Assembly: GCA_902796375.1 (NCBI GenBank) | Contig: CADBOW010000074.1 | Location: forward strand, 1-27,007 | Reading direction: 5' to 3' | Length of the DNA: 27,007 bases | Origin: an uncultured Lachnospiraceae bacterium | Lineage (GTDB): Bacteria; Bacillota; Clostridia; Lachnospirales; Lachnospiraceae | Shown: piece by piece, positions 7,240 to 14,116 of the stretch | Position numbering within the stretch: the first letter of the stretch is position 1 | Layout: every line of letters begins with the position of its first letter | The notes under the pieces: generated by a model | Database searches by the model: none | What the model was told of the DNA's origin: nothing | Seen by the model: only the letters and a program-made list of their open reading frames with translations | Program-made: the position numbers and the translations under genes

Positions 7240-7260
7240 AAAATATCGATACGCTTTCTT
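7222..7260. terminator. Bidirectional terminator between convergent genes
   Basis: A 16-bp perfect stem (7222-7237 with 7245-7260) closes an A-rich loop and is followed by T-rich sequence on both strands. Its left arm includes the last codons and stop of the cyclase gene. It probably serves both that gene and the convergent deaminase gene ending at 7278. Confidence 0.8.
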
Positions 7261-7277
7261 ATATTCCATGACCGGGC

Positions 7278-7745
7278 TCAGTAATTCCGCGGGTCCAGCG
7301 ATTTGTATTCCCGGAAGAGTTCCAGGCAGGCATCCCGTTCCAGCTCCTCCAGATAATCATGAAATGCTTCTCTCCCGCCGAACATCCGGTCAAACTTCTC
7401 ATCACGAAATCCGATATCCGCATTGTCCGCAATGGTGCATCCGTAATACACCTTTCCGATATTGGCCCACATACACGCCGCAAGACACATGGAGCAGGGT
7501 TCTCCGGTGGTGTACAGTTCGCAGCCGGACAGATCAAAGGTTCCAAGCCGGGCTTCGGCGTCACGGATCGCACTGATCTCCCCATGGGCGGTGGAATCAT
7601 TGTTCTTCAGCACCATATTATGCCCCTGTCCCACCACCTTCCCGTCCTTAACGATCACACTGCCGAAGGGGCCTCCGTGATTTCTGTGTATCCCCAGTCG
7701 CGCCTCTTCTATGGCCATCTGCATATATCTGCTTCCGCTCTCCAT
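7278..7745 (-). CDS. guaD: Guanine deaminase-like nucleoside/base deaminase
   Basis: The 156-aa protein belongs to the zinc-dependent cytidine/deoxycytidylate deaminase superfamily. The zinc site is TAHGEI (H54, catalytic E56) and EPCSMC (C84, C87). The GGPFGSVIVKDGKVVG opening and the DADIGF-like segment after YYGC (ADNADIGFRDEKF) resemble B. subtilis guanine deaminase more than tRNA adenosine deaminase TadA, so guanine to xanthine plus ammonia is the likely reaction. The H-G-E in place of the usual H-A-E is a mild deviation. The ATG at 7745 is preferred over an upstream in-frame start at 7793, because AGGAGG lies 7 bases before it. It lies downstream of the PLP-enzyme gene in the same direction, 92 bases apart, with a 7-bp hairpin between them. 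The substrate is inferred from family resemblance only. Confidence 0.8.
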   Translation of the reverse strand: MESGSRYMQMAIEEARLGIHRNHGGPFGSVIVKDGKVVGQGHNMVLKNNDSTAHGEISAIRDAEARLGTFDLSGCELYTTGEPCSMCLAACMWANIGKVYYGCTIADNADIGFRDEKFDRMFGGREAFHDYLEELERDACLELFREYKSLDPRNY

Positions 7746-7837
7746 CCTTCTCCTCCTATCCCTGTGTCCATTCTGAAACAGGGAACCGATCACCCGATTC
7801 CCTGCTGCTGTCCTAACCTGCCGGTATAAGTACCAGC

Positions 7838-9478
7838 TTAATATTCCGGATGGATCGGCTTAAGAAGCAGATCCTCCTTTTCCAGACGCTCCAGTTCCTT
7901 ATTCGCCTCTTCTATGGCCTTCGGAAGCACCTCAAGGAATTGATCCACTTCCTCCTCCGTATTGTAGATTCCGAAGCTGATCCGGATCATACCGGGCGTA
8001 AATGCCGCTTCACAGTTCTCAAATTCAGCGACCTTATCGTCCGGGATTCCTTTCAGTCTCCATACATACGGGTGCGCACAGAAGGAACCCCGGCGTGTAG
8101 CCACACCTCCATACTCCTTCAGGGCCACTGCCAGATAGTAGGAATTCAGATCCGAGAAATCAAATGTCACAACTCCGACACGGTCATCGATATTCTCCGT
8201 ATCTCCATAGATTATGATATTATCAAACTTCTTCAGTCCGTCGATCAGTCTGCGGTTCAGAACCTTCTCATGCTCTTCGATCTTGTCAAAGCCCACCTCC
8301 TGCAGAATATCGATGGCCTTGTTCAGCCCCACGATACTCGTATAATTGGGAGATCCTGCTTCCCAGCTTTCCGGCGGATTCTTATACTCCTGACGGCTGT
8401 CCGCTACAATATTAACAGTACCTCCGCCGTAAACATCCGGCATGGTATTGAGCATCAGCTCATTTTTTCCCACGATGGCCCCACCGCCGTAGGGTGAATA
8501 CATTTTGTGTGCGGAGAATACCAGGAAATCCACATCCTCTTCCGGAGTAGCACCCTTCATTTCAAATTTGCGGTGTGCCACGATCTGTGCTCCGTCCACA
8601 ACCAGCATTGCCCCGTACTGATGTGCCAGCTTCGCCACACGGTGAACATCTGTCACATATCCTGTCACATTGGATGCTGCCGTCACGGAGACGATCTTCA
8701 CCTTGTTCTCCTTCAGAAGCTTCTCAATATCCTCATATTTCACACGTCCCTGTTCATCCACTTCCGCATAGACCACAGTTCCCCGTTCCCGCCAGGAAAG
8801 GTCATTGGAATGATGCTCGATCCGGGTCGTAAGGATCACATCGCTTTTATCCTTAACCAGAGCAGAGGCCAGCTTGTTCAGACCATCCGTTGTATTATTA
8901 ACGAATACGCAGGTATACTCATTCTCTTCTTTATCCGCACCCACAAAGCTGATCACCTTCTGTCGTGTCTGATATACAAAGTCCGTGGAATGATCGGATT
9001 TCTGTGAAAAGCCACGGCCGACGGATCCGTACATCTTCAGTTCCTCTTCTACCTTCTCGGAAACCGGAGTCAGTGACGGTGTGGTTGCCGCATTATCAAA
9101 ATTAATGATCGGCTTCTTCGTTCCGTCCTTCAGCTCCACCGGCTCATCAATCCCGACTACATAGGAACGGATATTATCCATCGTGATCCCGGTAGACGCT
9201 GTTTCGGTACTGCTCTCCGTAGATGCTGTGGTACTGCTCTCCGTAGCAGCCGTTTCCGTTCCGCTTTCCGTGGAGGCAGCAGCTGCGGTAGTGCTCTCCG
9301 TAGCAGCTGAAGCTGTAGTCCCCTCAGCAGATGCCGTAACGGCGCCGCTCTCCGTATTTGCCGCGGCAGTTGTACCGGTTTCAGCCTCTTTCGTACAGCC
9401 GGTAAATGCCATTGAGAATGCAAGGCAGCCGGCCACCGCCATTGCTACGAATTTGCGTCTTCCTATCCTCTTAAACAT
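7838..9478 (-). CDS. Cysteine desulfurase/selenocysteine lyase-like PLP enzyme with lipoprotein signal peptide
   Basis: Residues 1-28 form a signal peptide: basic start with a twin arginine (GRRKFV, R7-R8), hydrophobic core, and lipobox FTGC with C28. Residues 32-98 are a Ser/Thr/Ala/Glu-rich linker typical of extracytoplasmic proteins. The rest is a complete class V aminotransferase fold of the cysteine desulfurase (SufS/CsdA) branch: NFDNAATTP near the start, E221-HH-SN, VVDGAQ (D295, Q298) for the cofactor ring, SAHKMYSP with the PLP lysine K325, and RRGSFCAHP with the persulfide-type cysteine C467. It would be anchored outside the membrane, which is unusual for this family. The start is ATG at 9478 with GGAAGAGGG upstream. 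A TTGACC-18-TATAAT promoter precedes it. The substrate is unknown; cysteine or a related thiol amino acid is the natural guess. Confidence 0.85.
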   Translation of the reverse strand: MFKRIGRRKFVAMAVAGCLAFSMAFTGCTKEAETGTTAAANTESGAVTASAEGTTASAATESTTAAAASTESGTETAATESSTTASTESSTETASTGITMDNIRSYVVGIDEPVELKDGTKKPIINFDNAATTPSLTPVSEKVEEELKMYGSVGRGFSQKSDHSTDFVYQTRQKVISFVGADKEENEYTCVFVNNTTDGLNKLASALVKDKSDVILTTRIEHHSNDLSWRERGTVVYAEVDEQGRVKYEDIEKLLKENKVKIVSVTAASNVTGYVTDVHRVAKLAHQYGAMLVVDGAQIVAHRKFEMKGATPEEDVDFLVFSAHKMYSPYGGGAIVGKNELMLNTMPDVYGGGTVNIVADSRQEYKNPPESWEAGSPNYTSIVGLNKAIDILQEVGFDKIEEHEKVLNRRLIDGLKKFDNIIIYGDTENIDDRVGVVTFDFSDLNSYYLAVALKEYGGVATRRGSFCAHPYVWRLKGIPDDKVAEFENCEAAFTPGMIRISFGIYNTEEEVDQFLEVLPKAIEEANKELERLEKEDLLLKPIHPEY

Positions 9479-9603
9479 ATTCCCTCTTCCTTTCTCTTGC
9501 CCTCTGTTTCCTTCTTCCCCTTCGCGGGAGCCCTCATGATCCCGCTAGTCAGACATAGAACAACCTCTTAAAACACCATAAAACCCATTTCTGTAACGCC
9601 ATG

Positions 9604-9633
9604 ATTATAACAGATGGCATTGAGAACGGTCAA
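9604..9633 (-). promoter_or_regulatory. Promoter of the lipoprotein PLP-enzyme gene
   Basis: On the minus strand TTGACC (9628-9633) and TATAAT (9604-9609) are 18 bases apart, about 125 bases upstream of the ATG at 9478. The untranslated leader is therefore fairly long; I see no known riboswitch in it. Confidence 0.75.
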
Positions 9634-9644
9634 GGATGCTGCGC

Positions 9645-9673
9645 TTGCAAACCCGATATGGTTAATGTAAAAT
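9645..9673 (+). promoter_or_regulatory. Promoter of the plus-strand membrane protein gene at 9718
   Basis: TTGCAA (9645-9650) and TAAAAT (9668-9673) with a 17-base spacer lie 44 bases upstream of the ATG. It is back-to-back with the divergent promoter at 9604-9633, only 11 bases away, so the two could compete or share regulation. Confidence 0.7.
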
Positions 9674-9717
9674 AAAGCCCATGGTGACGCTGTTGCCATC
9701 CTTACGGAGGTCATAAC

Positions 9718-10521
9718 ATGGATACGGAAAAAGAACCGTTAACTGAATCTGGTAAAGAAGCGGAACCCCCAAAAAAGAAAAGAGGAATCGGGGATATCAT
9801 AAAGAATATCCTCTGGCTGGTCACCGGTCGGCTCTTTTCAGCAGGCCTTCTGATCTTTCTGGGGATCCGGGTTGCGATCGATCCCGGCAGCGCTCCTTCA
9901 AAGATTGCCTGGGGTCTGGGTCTGGCGATCCTGATCGCCACGGCGGGATTATTTATCAGCTTTATCACCGAGAAGGGCTTCAACCGTCAGAATCTGGTTC
10001 CCATCATTGAGACGATCCTGTTCACGATCCTGGGGGTATGCATGATCATTTTCTCCTCGGTCTTCGGTGTCTTTCTGGAGGAGCTCGTCTGCATTGCGAT
10101 CATCGTGAACTGCACAGCAAATGTTCTATGCCTCAGAAATTTCGATCAGATGCGAAACCGGTTGGACGAGGAAGCCGAAAAGCGCCGCGTCAGACACAGC
10201 GGCGATCGGATCATTACAGACGTAGGACAGGCGATCAGAGATGATTTTACGAAATATAACGGAGAACTGATCAACGCCGCCGAACATGTAAAGCGTAAGG
10301 CAAATGCCACCACCAGGGGACAGATCATCCTGAATGTTGTACTGATCATCGTAGCAGCGGTAATGCTCTTCACAAAATTCAGCGATGCCGCTACGCTTTA
10401 TCTGATCTCCGGAATCATCATGATCATCAGCGGACTGAACGACGTCATACTGGTGATCCGGGGATATCGGGAGAAAAAAAAGGCGGAGAAAATAGCAGCA
10501 GAAGAATCCCAGTATACCTGA
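9718..10521 (+). CDS. Multi-pass membrane protein, DUF308-like (unknown function)
   Basis: The 267-aa protein has a charged cytoplasmic N-terminus (about 28 residues, Lys/Glu/Pro-rich), then four membrane helices between about 30 and 140, a hydrophilic helical loop (about 140-200, rich in Arg, Glu and Asp), and two more helices at about 200-240, ending in a Lys-rich tail. The paired helices with GIIMIISGLNDVI resemble the DUF308/HdeD-type membrane fold, but the match is by pattern only. A GGAGG lies 8 bases before the ATG. It converges on the 10554-11087 gene, which has the same helix style, so the pair may be distant relatives. No function can be assigned. Confidence 0.75.
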   Translation: MDTEKEPLTESGKEAEPPKKKRGIGDIIKNILWLVTGRLFSAGLLIFLGIRVAIDPGSAPSKIAWGLGLAILIATAGLFISFITEKGFNRQNLVPIIETILFTILGVCMIIFSSVFGVFLEELVCIAIIVNCTANVLCLRNFDQMRNRLDEEAEKRRVRHSGDRIITDVGQAIRDDFTKYNGELINAAEHVKRKANATTRGQIILNVVLIIVAAVMLFTKFSDAATLYLISGIIMIISGLNDVILVIRGYREKKKAEKIAAEESQYT

Positions 10522-10553
10522 GACACATGGAAGGCTCTTCTTATCCGGTCGGG

Positions 10554-11087
10554 TCACTGGATCACGGCCGGTTCCTCTCTCTTCAGTGCTGACAAAATCC
10601 TGGTCAGCGCCGTGTGAACCATCCCGATTCCGTAGATAATTATCATAGTATCCGTGGACTTTATGAAGAAAAGGCAGGTAACAGCGATCAGCAGACTGAT
10701 CACTGCATTGAAGCATTTCATCCTCCATGCCGCATTCTCATATCGTTTATTCTCAAAGGCCCGGAGAAGCTGTATCACTCCGTAAAAAGCCTGCATTCCC
10801 ACAAAATAGAGAAGCATATACTGCTGATCTTTCGTCAGAATGGATCCTCCGATAAAGGACAGATCCAGAATGATCAGTCCCGTATAAAAGATGTTTCTTC
10901 CGCCCACCATATGCCGTGCCATAGTGAAATACAGGACCATATACTGGATTCCTGCTATAAACAGCATTATCGCAAGGAGTCCCGCAAGAATCTCAACAGA
11001 TTCGTCCGGGATCAGGATAAGAAAAATGGCACCGAGTAAAATAGCAACTCCAATCCCCAATTGAATGATCTTCTGTCCAATACTCAT
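10554..11087 (-). CDS. Six-helix membrane protein, DUF308/HdeD-like
   Basis: This 177-aa protein is almost entirely membrane: six helices (about 8-27, 32-53, 64-82, 88-107, 120-140, 145-163) with short loops, ending in a Lys/Arg/Glu tail. Helices 2 and 6 contain the GI.YMV and GIGMVHTALTRI motifs typical of DUF308 (HdeD-like) proteins, whose role is unclear in Gram-positive bacteria. An AGAGGGG precedes the ATG at 11087. It is the last gene of a minus-strand group with the DUF6765-like gene (23 bases upstream) and the four-helix protein before that. It meets the 9718-10521 gene tail to tail, with only 32 bases between the stops and no clear terminator. Confidence 0.75.
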   Translation of the reverse strand: MSIGQKIIQLGIGVAILLGAIFLILIPDESVEILAGLLAIMLFIAGIQYMVLYFTMARHMVGGRNIFYTGLIILDLSFIGGSILTKDQQYMLLYFVGMQAFYGVIQLLRAFENKRYENAAWRMKCFNAVISLLIAVTCLFFIKSTDTMIIIYGIGMVHTALTRILSALKREEPAVIQ

Positions 11088-11110
11088 ACATATCCCCTCT
11101 TATATCAGGC

Positions 11111-12208
11111 TTATTTCTCTTTACCGAAGCGTTTTGTTCTGAGGATCCGGTTCCCGGATTTACGGATTTCTTCAGATACCATATTCTTCTGCCGGATCGC
11201 CGCACGGAAGAACCGACCGAGTACCGTATCCTCTTTTGCACCTGCCATGGCATAGTCATCGCAGAAGGCGGTTACCGAAAAATCAGGGATCTCGCAGCCG
11301 GAGAGTTCTTCCCCCAATGTCTTCCAGCCCCGTTCCGCTGTAAGACTCCGCTCTTTCAGAATACGACGGATCCTGTCTTCATAGGGGCTCATGGCCTCGA
11401 AATCATAGATTTCCTTCTCAAACACTGAATGATTATCCTTCAGATTTTTCAATGCATAGACCATCTGACCGAAGGCATGATAGAAATCCTCTTCATTGTT
11501 CTTCACCAATTCCTCATAATCCCCCCAGGCCGGAAGATACCGATATACGGCAAAGCCATAATCCGGCAGATGCCCGGCCCGTCCATGTCCGAGATTCATC
11601 ACAGAATTCTCTGAGGAACGATAGATCGTATTCACATATATGCCCTTCTCCGGATCGTCCTTTGCGGAGGGATTATGCCGGAATACCACCGGTCGTTCCG
11701 TAAAGCCGTCCCCGTCAGGAACCTTCTCATAGAAGCTGTAATTGATATTGTTGATCACCAGAGACGGTGTACCTGCAAAATACCGGTGTGCCCAGGTATC
11801 TGCCAGAATGTGCATAGCCACGCCAGCGGCCTGAAGCCCTTCTCCCCGGGCAAGCTCCACGGTCTTTACCAGGAGATCACTGTTCACATTACAGATCATG
11901 CGGTACTTATCCTGATAGCTTCGTCCGCCTCTGCCTACCTCCGCATAAAGATCCCCCGGAAGAAAATGGAACGACGCCCAGATCTCCGTGATCGTCTTTC
12001 TTCCCTTCCGATCGGTCTTCGTATCTACCATTTCCAACTGCATCTGCGTGGTAGCCGCCCGGCGCGGGGCCGATATATTCATCAGAAAACTCTCCGAACA
12101 AAAATCCACCAATGCGGCACTGTATGCGATCTCAATAGATTCCTCGTGGGAATAGCCAGCCAGACAGGCAGCGCAATAGGTCGCATAATAATGAAATTCC
12201 ATCTGCAT
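11111..12208 (-). CDS. DUF6765-like protein, possible metal-dependent hydrolase
   Basis: The 365-aa protein opens MQMEFHYYATYCAACLAGYS, followed by HEES, and includes AMHILADTWAHRYFAG (H133, D137, H141), MNLGHGRAGHLPDYGF and FYHAFGQMVYALK. These are features I associate with the DUF6765 family found in Clostridia and some other bacteria. The HxxxDxxxH pattern and the further conserved histidines recall zinc phospholipase C/nuclease-like metal sites, so a hydrolase is conceivable, but no activity is established. No signal peptide or membrane helix is visible. The ATG directly follows the TAG stop of the preceding gene, with AGGAGG 10 bases upstream inside that gene, indicating translational coupling with the membrane protein at 12209-12697. 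Confidence 0.75.
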   Translation of the reverse strand: MQMEFHYYATYCAACLAGYSHEESIEIAYSAALVDFCSESFLMNISAPRRAATTQMQLEMVDTKTDRKGRKTITEIWASFHFLPGDLYAEVGRGGRSYQDKYRMICNVNSDLLVKTVELARGEGLQAAGVAMHILADTWAHRYFAGTPSLVINNINYSFYEKVPDGDGFTERPVVFRHNPSAKDDPEKGIYVNTIYRSSENSVMNLGHGRAGHLPDYGFAVYRYLPAWGDYEELVKNNEEDFYHAFGQMVYALKNLKDNHSVFEKEIYDFEAMSPYEDRIRRILKERSLTAERGWKTLGEELSGCEIPDFSVTAFCDDYAMAGAKEDTVLGRFFRAAIRQKNMVSEEIRKSGNRILRTKRFGKEK

Positions 12209-12697
12209 CTATTCGTGCCCTCCTGCTGTCAGTTTTTTACTGTACTTTTTCACCCGGATCGCCGTCACCACCGTTTCCGCCAGCACACAAAGGGTGGTAA
12301 TATCGATCACTACTGTAACAATTTCTTCCGAGTCTAAGAAGATCAACATGATTATATCATAAATGGCTCCATAGGCCTGTGGGATCAGAAGGAGGATAGC
12401 GATCACAATGTAAGCCCGGCGTTTCTTCTTTCCCTTACCTTCATCTCTGGCCGCCTTGCCCACGTACAGATAAGGAAGTATTACTACCACTACGATGGCA
12501 ACGAGAAGGACCAACACAAGCACCGGAGACACTTCTGCTTCTCCCTCTTCAGACTCCATCTCAATATATGCCATCAGTTCCTTCCTGTAAGAGAAAACAA
12601 GAAGAAGTGTCCTGACCACATTCCATGCCGAAAAAACAACCAATCCGGTCCCGGCAACCACCAGATTATTCTGTAATCGTCGTAATGTTTTTTCCAT
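12209..12697 (-). CDS. Four-helix membrane protein of unknown function
   Basis: The 162-aa protein has four hydrophobic helices (about 11-35, 57-78, 91-111 and 125-146). An acidic loop (MESEEGEAEV) lies between helices 1 and 2 and a very basic one (GKGKKKRRAY) between 2 and 3, giving a predicted cytoplasmic position for the basic loop. I do not recognise a family. The ATG at 12697 has AGGGAAAT immediately upstream. It is the first gene of a three-gene unit driven by the promoter at 12807-12835, with a structured leader between, and its stop touches the start of the DUF6765-like gene. The pairing suggests that the two products work together, for example as a membrane partner of a soluble enzyme (inference). 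Confidence 0.7.
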   Translation of the reverse strand: MEKTLRRLQNNLVVAGTGLVVFSAWNVVRTLLLVFSYRKELMAYIEMESEEGEAEVSPVLVLVLLVAIVVVVILPYLYVGKAARDEGKGKKKRRAYIVIAILLLIPQAYGAIYDIIMLIFLDSEEIVTVVIDITTLCVLAETVVTAIRVKKYSKKLTAGGHE

Positions 12698-12727
12698 ATT
12701 TCCCTAAGCCAATCCTTTTTCAAAGAA

Positions 12728-12778
12728 CGGTCAGCCCGGAATCCCTTCGAATCCACGAGGCTATCCCTGACTGACCGC
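12728..12778 (-). other. Inverted repeat in the 5' leader of the 12697 operon
   Basis: CGGTCAG at 12728-12734 pairs with CTGACCG at 12772-12778 around a 37-base loop that itself has pairing potential (AGCC/GGCT). On the transcribed minus strand the second arm is followed by TTCTTT, about 25 bases before the start codon. It could be an attenuator-like or protein-binding leader, or chance; it matches no riboswitch I know. Confidence 0.35.
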
Positions 12779-12806
12779 AATTATTTTCCGACCTCTCACC
12801 ATGCTC

Positions 12807-12835
12807 ATTTTAACACAAAGCCACTGCACTGTAAA
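12807..12835 (-). promoter_or_regulatory. Promoter of the three-gene membrane/DUF6765 unit
   Basis: On the minus strand TTTACA (12830-12835) and TAAAAT (12807-12812) are 17 bases apart. The predicted transcript starts near 12800 and has a leader of about 100 bases. Confidence 0.7.
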
Positions 12836-12917
12836 CCAATCCAGCCTCATAGAGCACTGTCCGGTATGCGTTCCGGGTGGTTTCTGAATAGTTTTCTGAA
12901 TTGTTTTAAAAAAAAGC

Positions 12918-12946
12918 TTGCTTTTTCTTTTATACTATACTATAAT
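12918..12946 (+). promoter_or_regulatory. Promoter of tRNA-Gln
   Basis: TTGCTT (12918-12923) and TATAAT (12941-12946) with a 17-base spacer lie 20 bases before the mature tRNA 5' end, as expected for a tRNA with a short 5' leader. Confidence 0.8.
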
Positions 12947-12966
12947 AACCATCGTTGTAAAACCAA

Positions 12967-13038
12967 TGGGGTATCGCCAAATGGTAAGGCAACGGACTCT
13001 GACTCCGTCATTTCAAGGTTCGAATCCTTGTACCCCAG
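12967..13038 (+). tRNA. tRNA-Gln (anticodon CTG)
   Basis: The sequence folds as a standard cloverleaf: acceptor TGGGGTA (12967-12973) with TACCCCA (13031-13037); D-arm with AATGGTAAGGC; anticodon stem ACGGA/TCCGT with loop CTCTGAC, giving anticodon CTG; T-arm CAAGG-TTCGAAT-CCTTG; discriminator G. The 3' CCA is not encoded, so it must be added by the nucleotidyltransferase. It reads glutamine CAG codons. It is a single tRNA gene with its own promoter, followed at once by GCGAAGC hairpin modules. Confidence 0.97.
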
Positions 13039-13040
13039 CT

Positions 13041-13104
13041 AAGCATCGATTGCGAAGCAATCGAATGTCCGAACGAAGTGAGGATGCGTTACGCGAAGCG
13101 GAAC
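13041..13104 (+). repeat. GCGAAGC-type hairpin modules downstream of tRNA-Gln
   Basis: A perfect 7-bp hairpin with GAA loop is present at 13047-13063 (arms CGATTGC/GCAATCG). A box CCGAACGAAGTGAGGATGC (13069-13087) and another GCGAAGC core (13093-13099) follow. The box matches, with four differences in 19 bases, a box in the minus strand of the 4592-4870 array (CCGAGCGGGGCGAGGATGC). The two loci therefore carry the same repeat family, here in the orientation of tRNA transcription. Confidence 0.85.
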
Positions 13105-13105
13105 A

Positions 13106-13134
13106 CAGGCCTTGCTTTTTTTATGCAAGGCCTG
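13106..13134. other. 10-bp stem-loop between convergent tRNA-Gln and membrane gene
   Basis: CAGGCCTTGC (13106-13115) pairs perfectly with GCAAGGCCTG (13125-13134). The T-run lies in the loop, not after the stem, so it is not a textbook intrinsic terminator for either strand, though its position between convergent units suggests a 3'-end role. Confidence 0.55.
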
Positions 13135-13146
13135 CAAACCTTCTGA

Positions 13147-13863
13147 TCAGGCGAATGTAAGAGCCGCCAGGATCCATACATAACAGACCGTCTTCGGTAT
13201 CATCAGCATACCCAGCTTCGGTTTTTCCTTCCCGCAGATTGCCACCGGAAGGTATGTCAGGAAGCTGAGCGCCACCGCGGCAATCACCTGTATATAGATT
13301 GTAACCGCGTAGTTTGATGCGTTGTTGATCACCCGGATGTAACCGACGATCGTCAGCAATCCGATCATGACAAAGGGTACATTCCTTATGATGGCCCATT
13401 TCCTGTTTCCCTCAGGAGAAAACCAGCGGTTTTGCGGGAACAGAAGCAGCGCGATCCGAATCACGGTCAGCCACAGGATTGCCTGCTCCACCCACAGATT
13501 ATACGCTTCATAATGATACTCCATCCCATCGCCGGCCTTCATCAGCAGATTGTAAAAAACCGTCATGGTGATGGAGGAAATGATATTTCCCAAACCCAGA
13601 TAAAACGTCTGCCGCTCCATCCGGCCCTTCAGATTCTCTATGATCCGGGGGATCAGATGAAAGGAGTCTCCGATCAGAAGCAAAAGTGTGAGCAGAAAGG
13701 CGAAACGATAACGCACAAACTCCGGATTATACAAAGAGTCGTTATCAGCCGCAGCCCATTTTCCCCTGATGATAAAAAGGAACAGGATCAGAGTGACAAG
13801 GTAGAGAATGCAGAATCCCGCCTCTCCCATTCTTGCCCCGACAGGCTTGTCATTTTCTCTCAT
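13147..13863 (-). CDS. Multi-pass membrane protein of unknown function
   Basis: The 238-aa protein has seven or so membrane helices distributed over its whole length, with short loops containing FHLIPRIIENLKGRMERQ, EYHYEAYNLWVEQ and LFPQNRW.SPEGNRKW. I do not recognise a named family. The preferred start is the ATG at 13863 (MRENDKPVGARMGEAGF), because AGGAGG lies 7 bases upstream; a start at 13884 is open but would place that ribosome site inside the gene. A TTGGAT-17-TATAAT promoter lies about 55 bases upstream. The gene is monocistronic: upstream is the symporter terminator and downstream, on the other strand, is tRNA-Gln. Function unknown. Confidence 0.75.
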   Translation of the reverse strand: MRENDKPVGARMGEAGFCILYLVTLILFLFIIRGKWAAADNDSLYNPEFVRYRFAFLLTLLLLIGDSFHLIPRIIENLKGRMERQTFYLGLGNIISSITMTVFYNLLMKAGDGMEYHYEAYNLWVEQAILWLTVIRIALLLFPQNRWFSPEGNRKWAIIRNVPFVMIGLLTIVGYIRVINNASNYAVTIYIQVIAAVALSFLTYLPVAICGKEKPKLGMLMIPKTVCYVWILAALTFA

Positions 13864-13918
13864 AACCAACCTCCTGAATATCAATCCCCTCGTCCGCTGG
13901 AAACATCATACAATAATT

Positions 13919-13947
13919 ATTATATCTTTTCTTTTCATTCCATCCAA
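13919..13947 (-). promoter_or_regulatory. Promoter of the membrane protein gene at 13863
   Basis: TTGGAT (13942-13947) and a perfect TATAAT (13919-13924) on the minus strand, spacer 17. The rest of 13950-14055 holds a 6-bp inverted repeat (AGCATT/AATGCT) and nothing else I can name. Confidence 0.75.
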
Positions 13948-14058
13948 GCATTTTTACTCCGGAATGCTCATTTTCATTGTCACATCGCTTCCGGATCAAA
14001 ATCCCTGTACTCCGGCTCAGAGGAATGATGACTGCCCGGAGTTTCTGCGACACAGAAA

Positions 14059-14094
14059 TAATGGGACAGATGCCGCTCTGCATCTGTCCCATTA
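14059..14094 (-). terminator. Intrinsic terminator of the symporter gene
   Basis: A 15-bp perfect stem (14059-14073 with 14080-14094) with a six-base loop lies 22 bases after the symporter stop codon and is followed on the minus strand by a T-rich stretch (TTATTTCT, overlapping the stem base). Confidence 0.8.
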
Positions 14095-14116
14095 ACATTG
14101 TTCATATCCATCGGTT

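Noticed and set aside
6061..7269. 402-aa open frame on the minus strand
   Set aside because: It lies entirely opposite the well-supported diguanylate cyclase gene, has no ribosome site and no recognisable domain. It is a codon-bias shadow.
7779..7804. Terminator between the PLP-enzyme gene and the deaminase gene
   Set aside because: A 7-bp CAGGGAA/TTCCCTG hairpin is present but has a 12-base loop and no T-run on the minus strand, so read-through is likely.
13106..13134. Intrinsic terminator of tRNA-Gln
   Set aside because: The stem is strong, but the T-run is in the loop and no T-run follows on either strand. Kept only as a stem-loop of unknown role.
13975..14020. tRNA-like 3' end (CAAAATCCCTGTACTCCGG) downstream of the membrane gene promoter
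   Set aside because: It resembles a T-arm plus acceptor 3' strand, but the T-stem does not pair and no D-arm, anticodon arm or 5' acceptor strand can be found. At best a decayed remnant.
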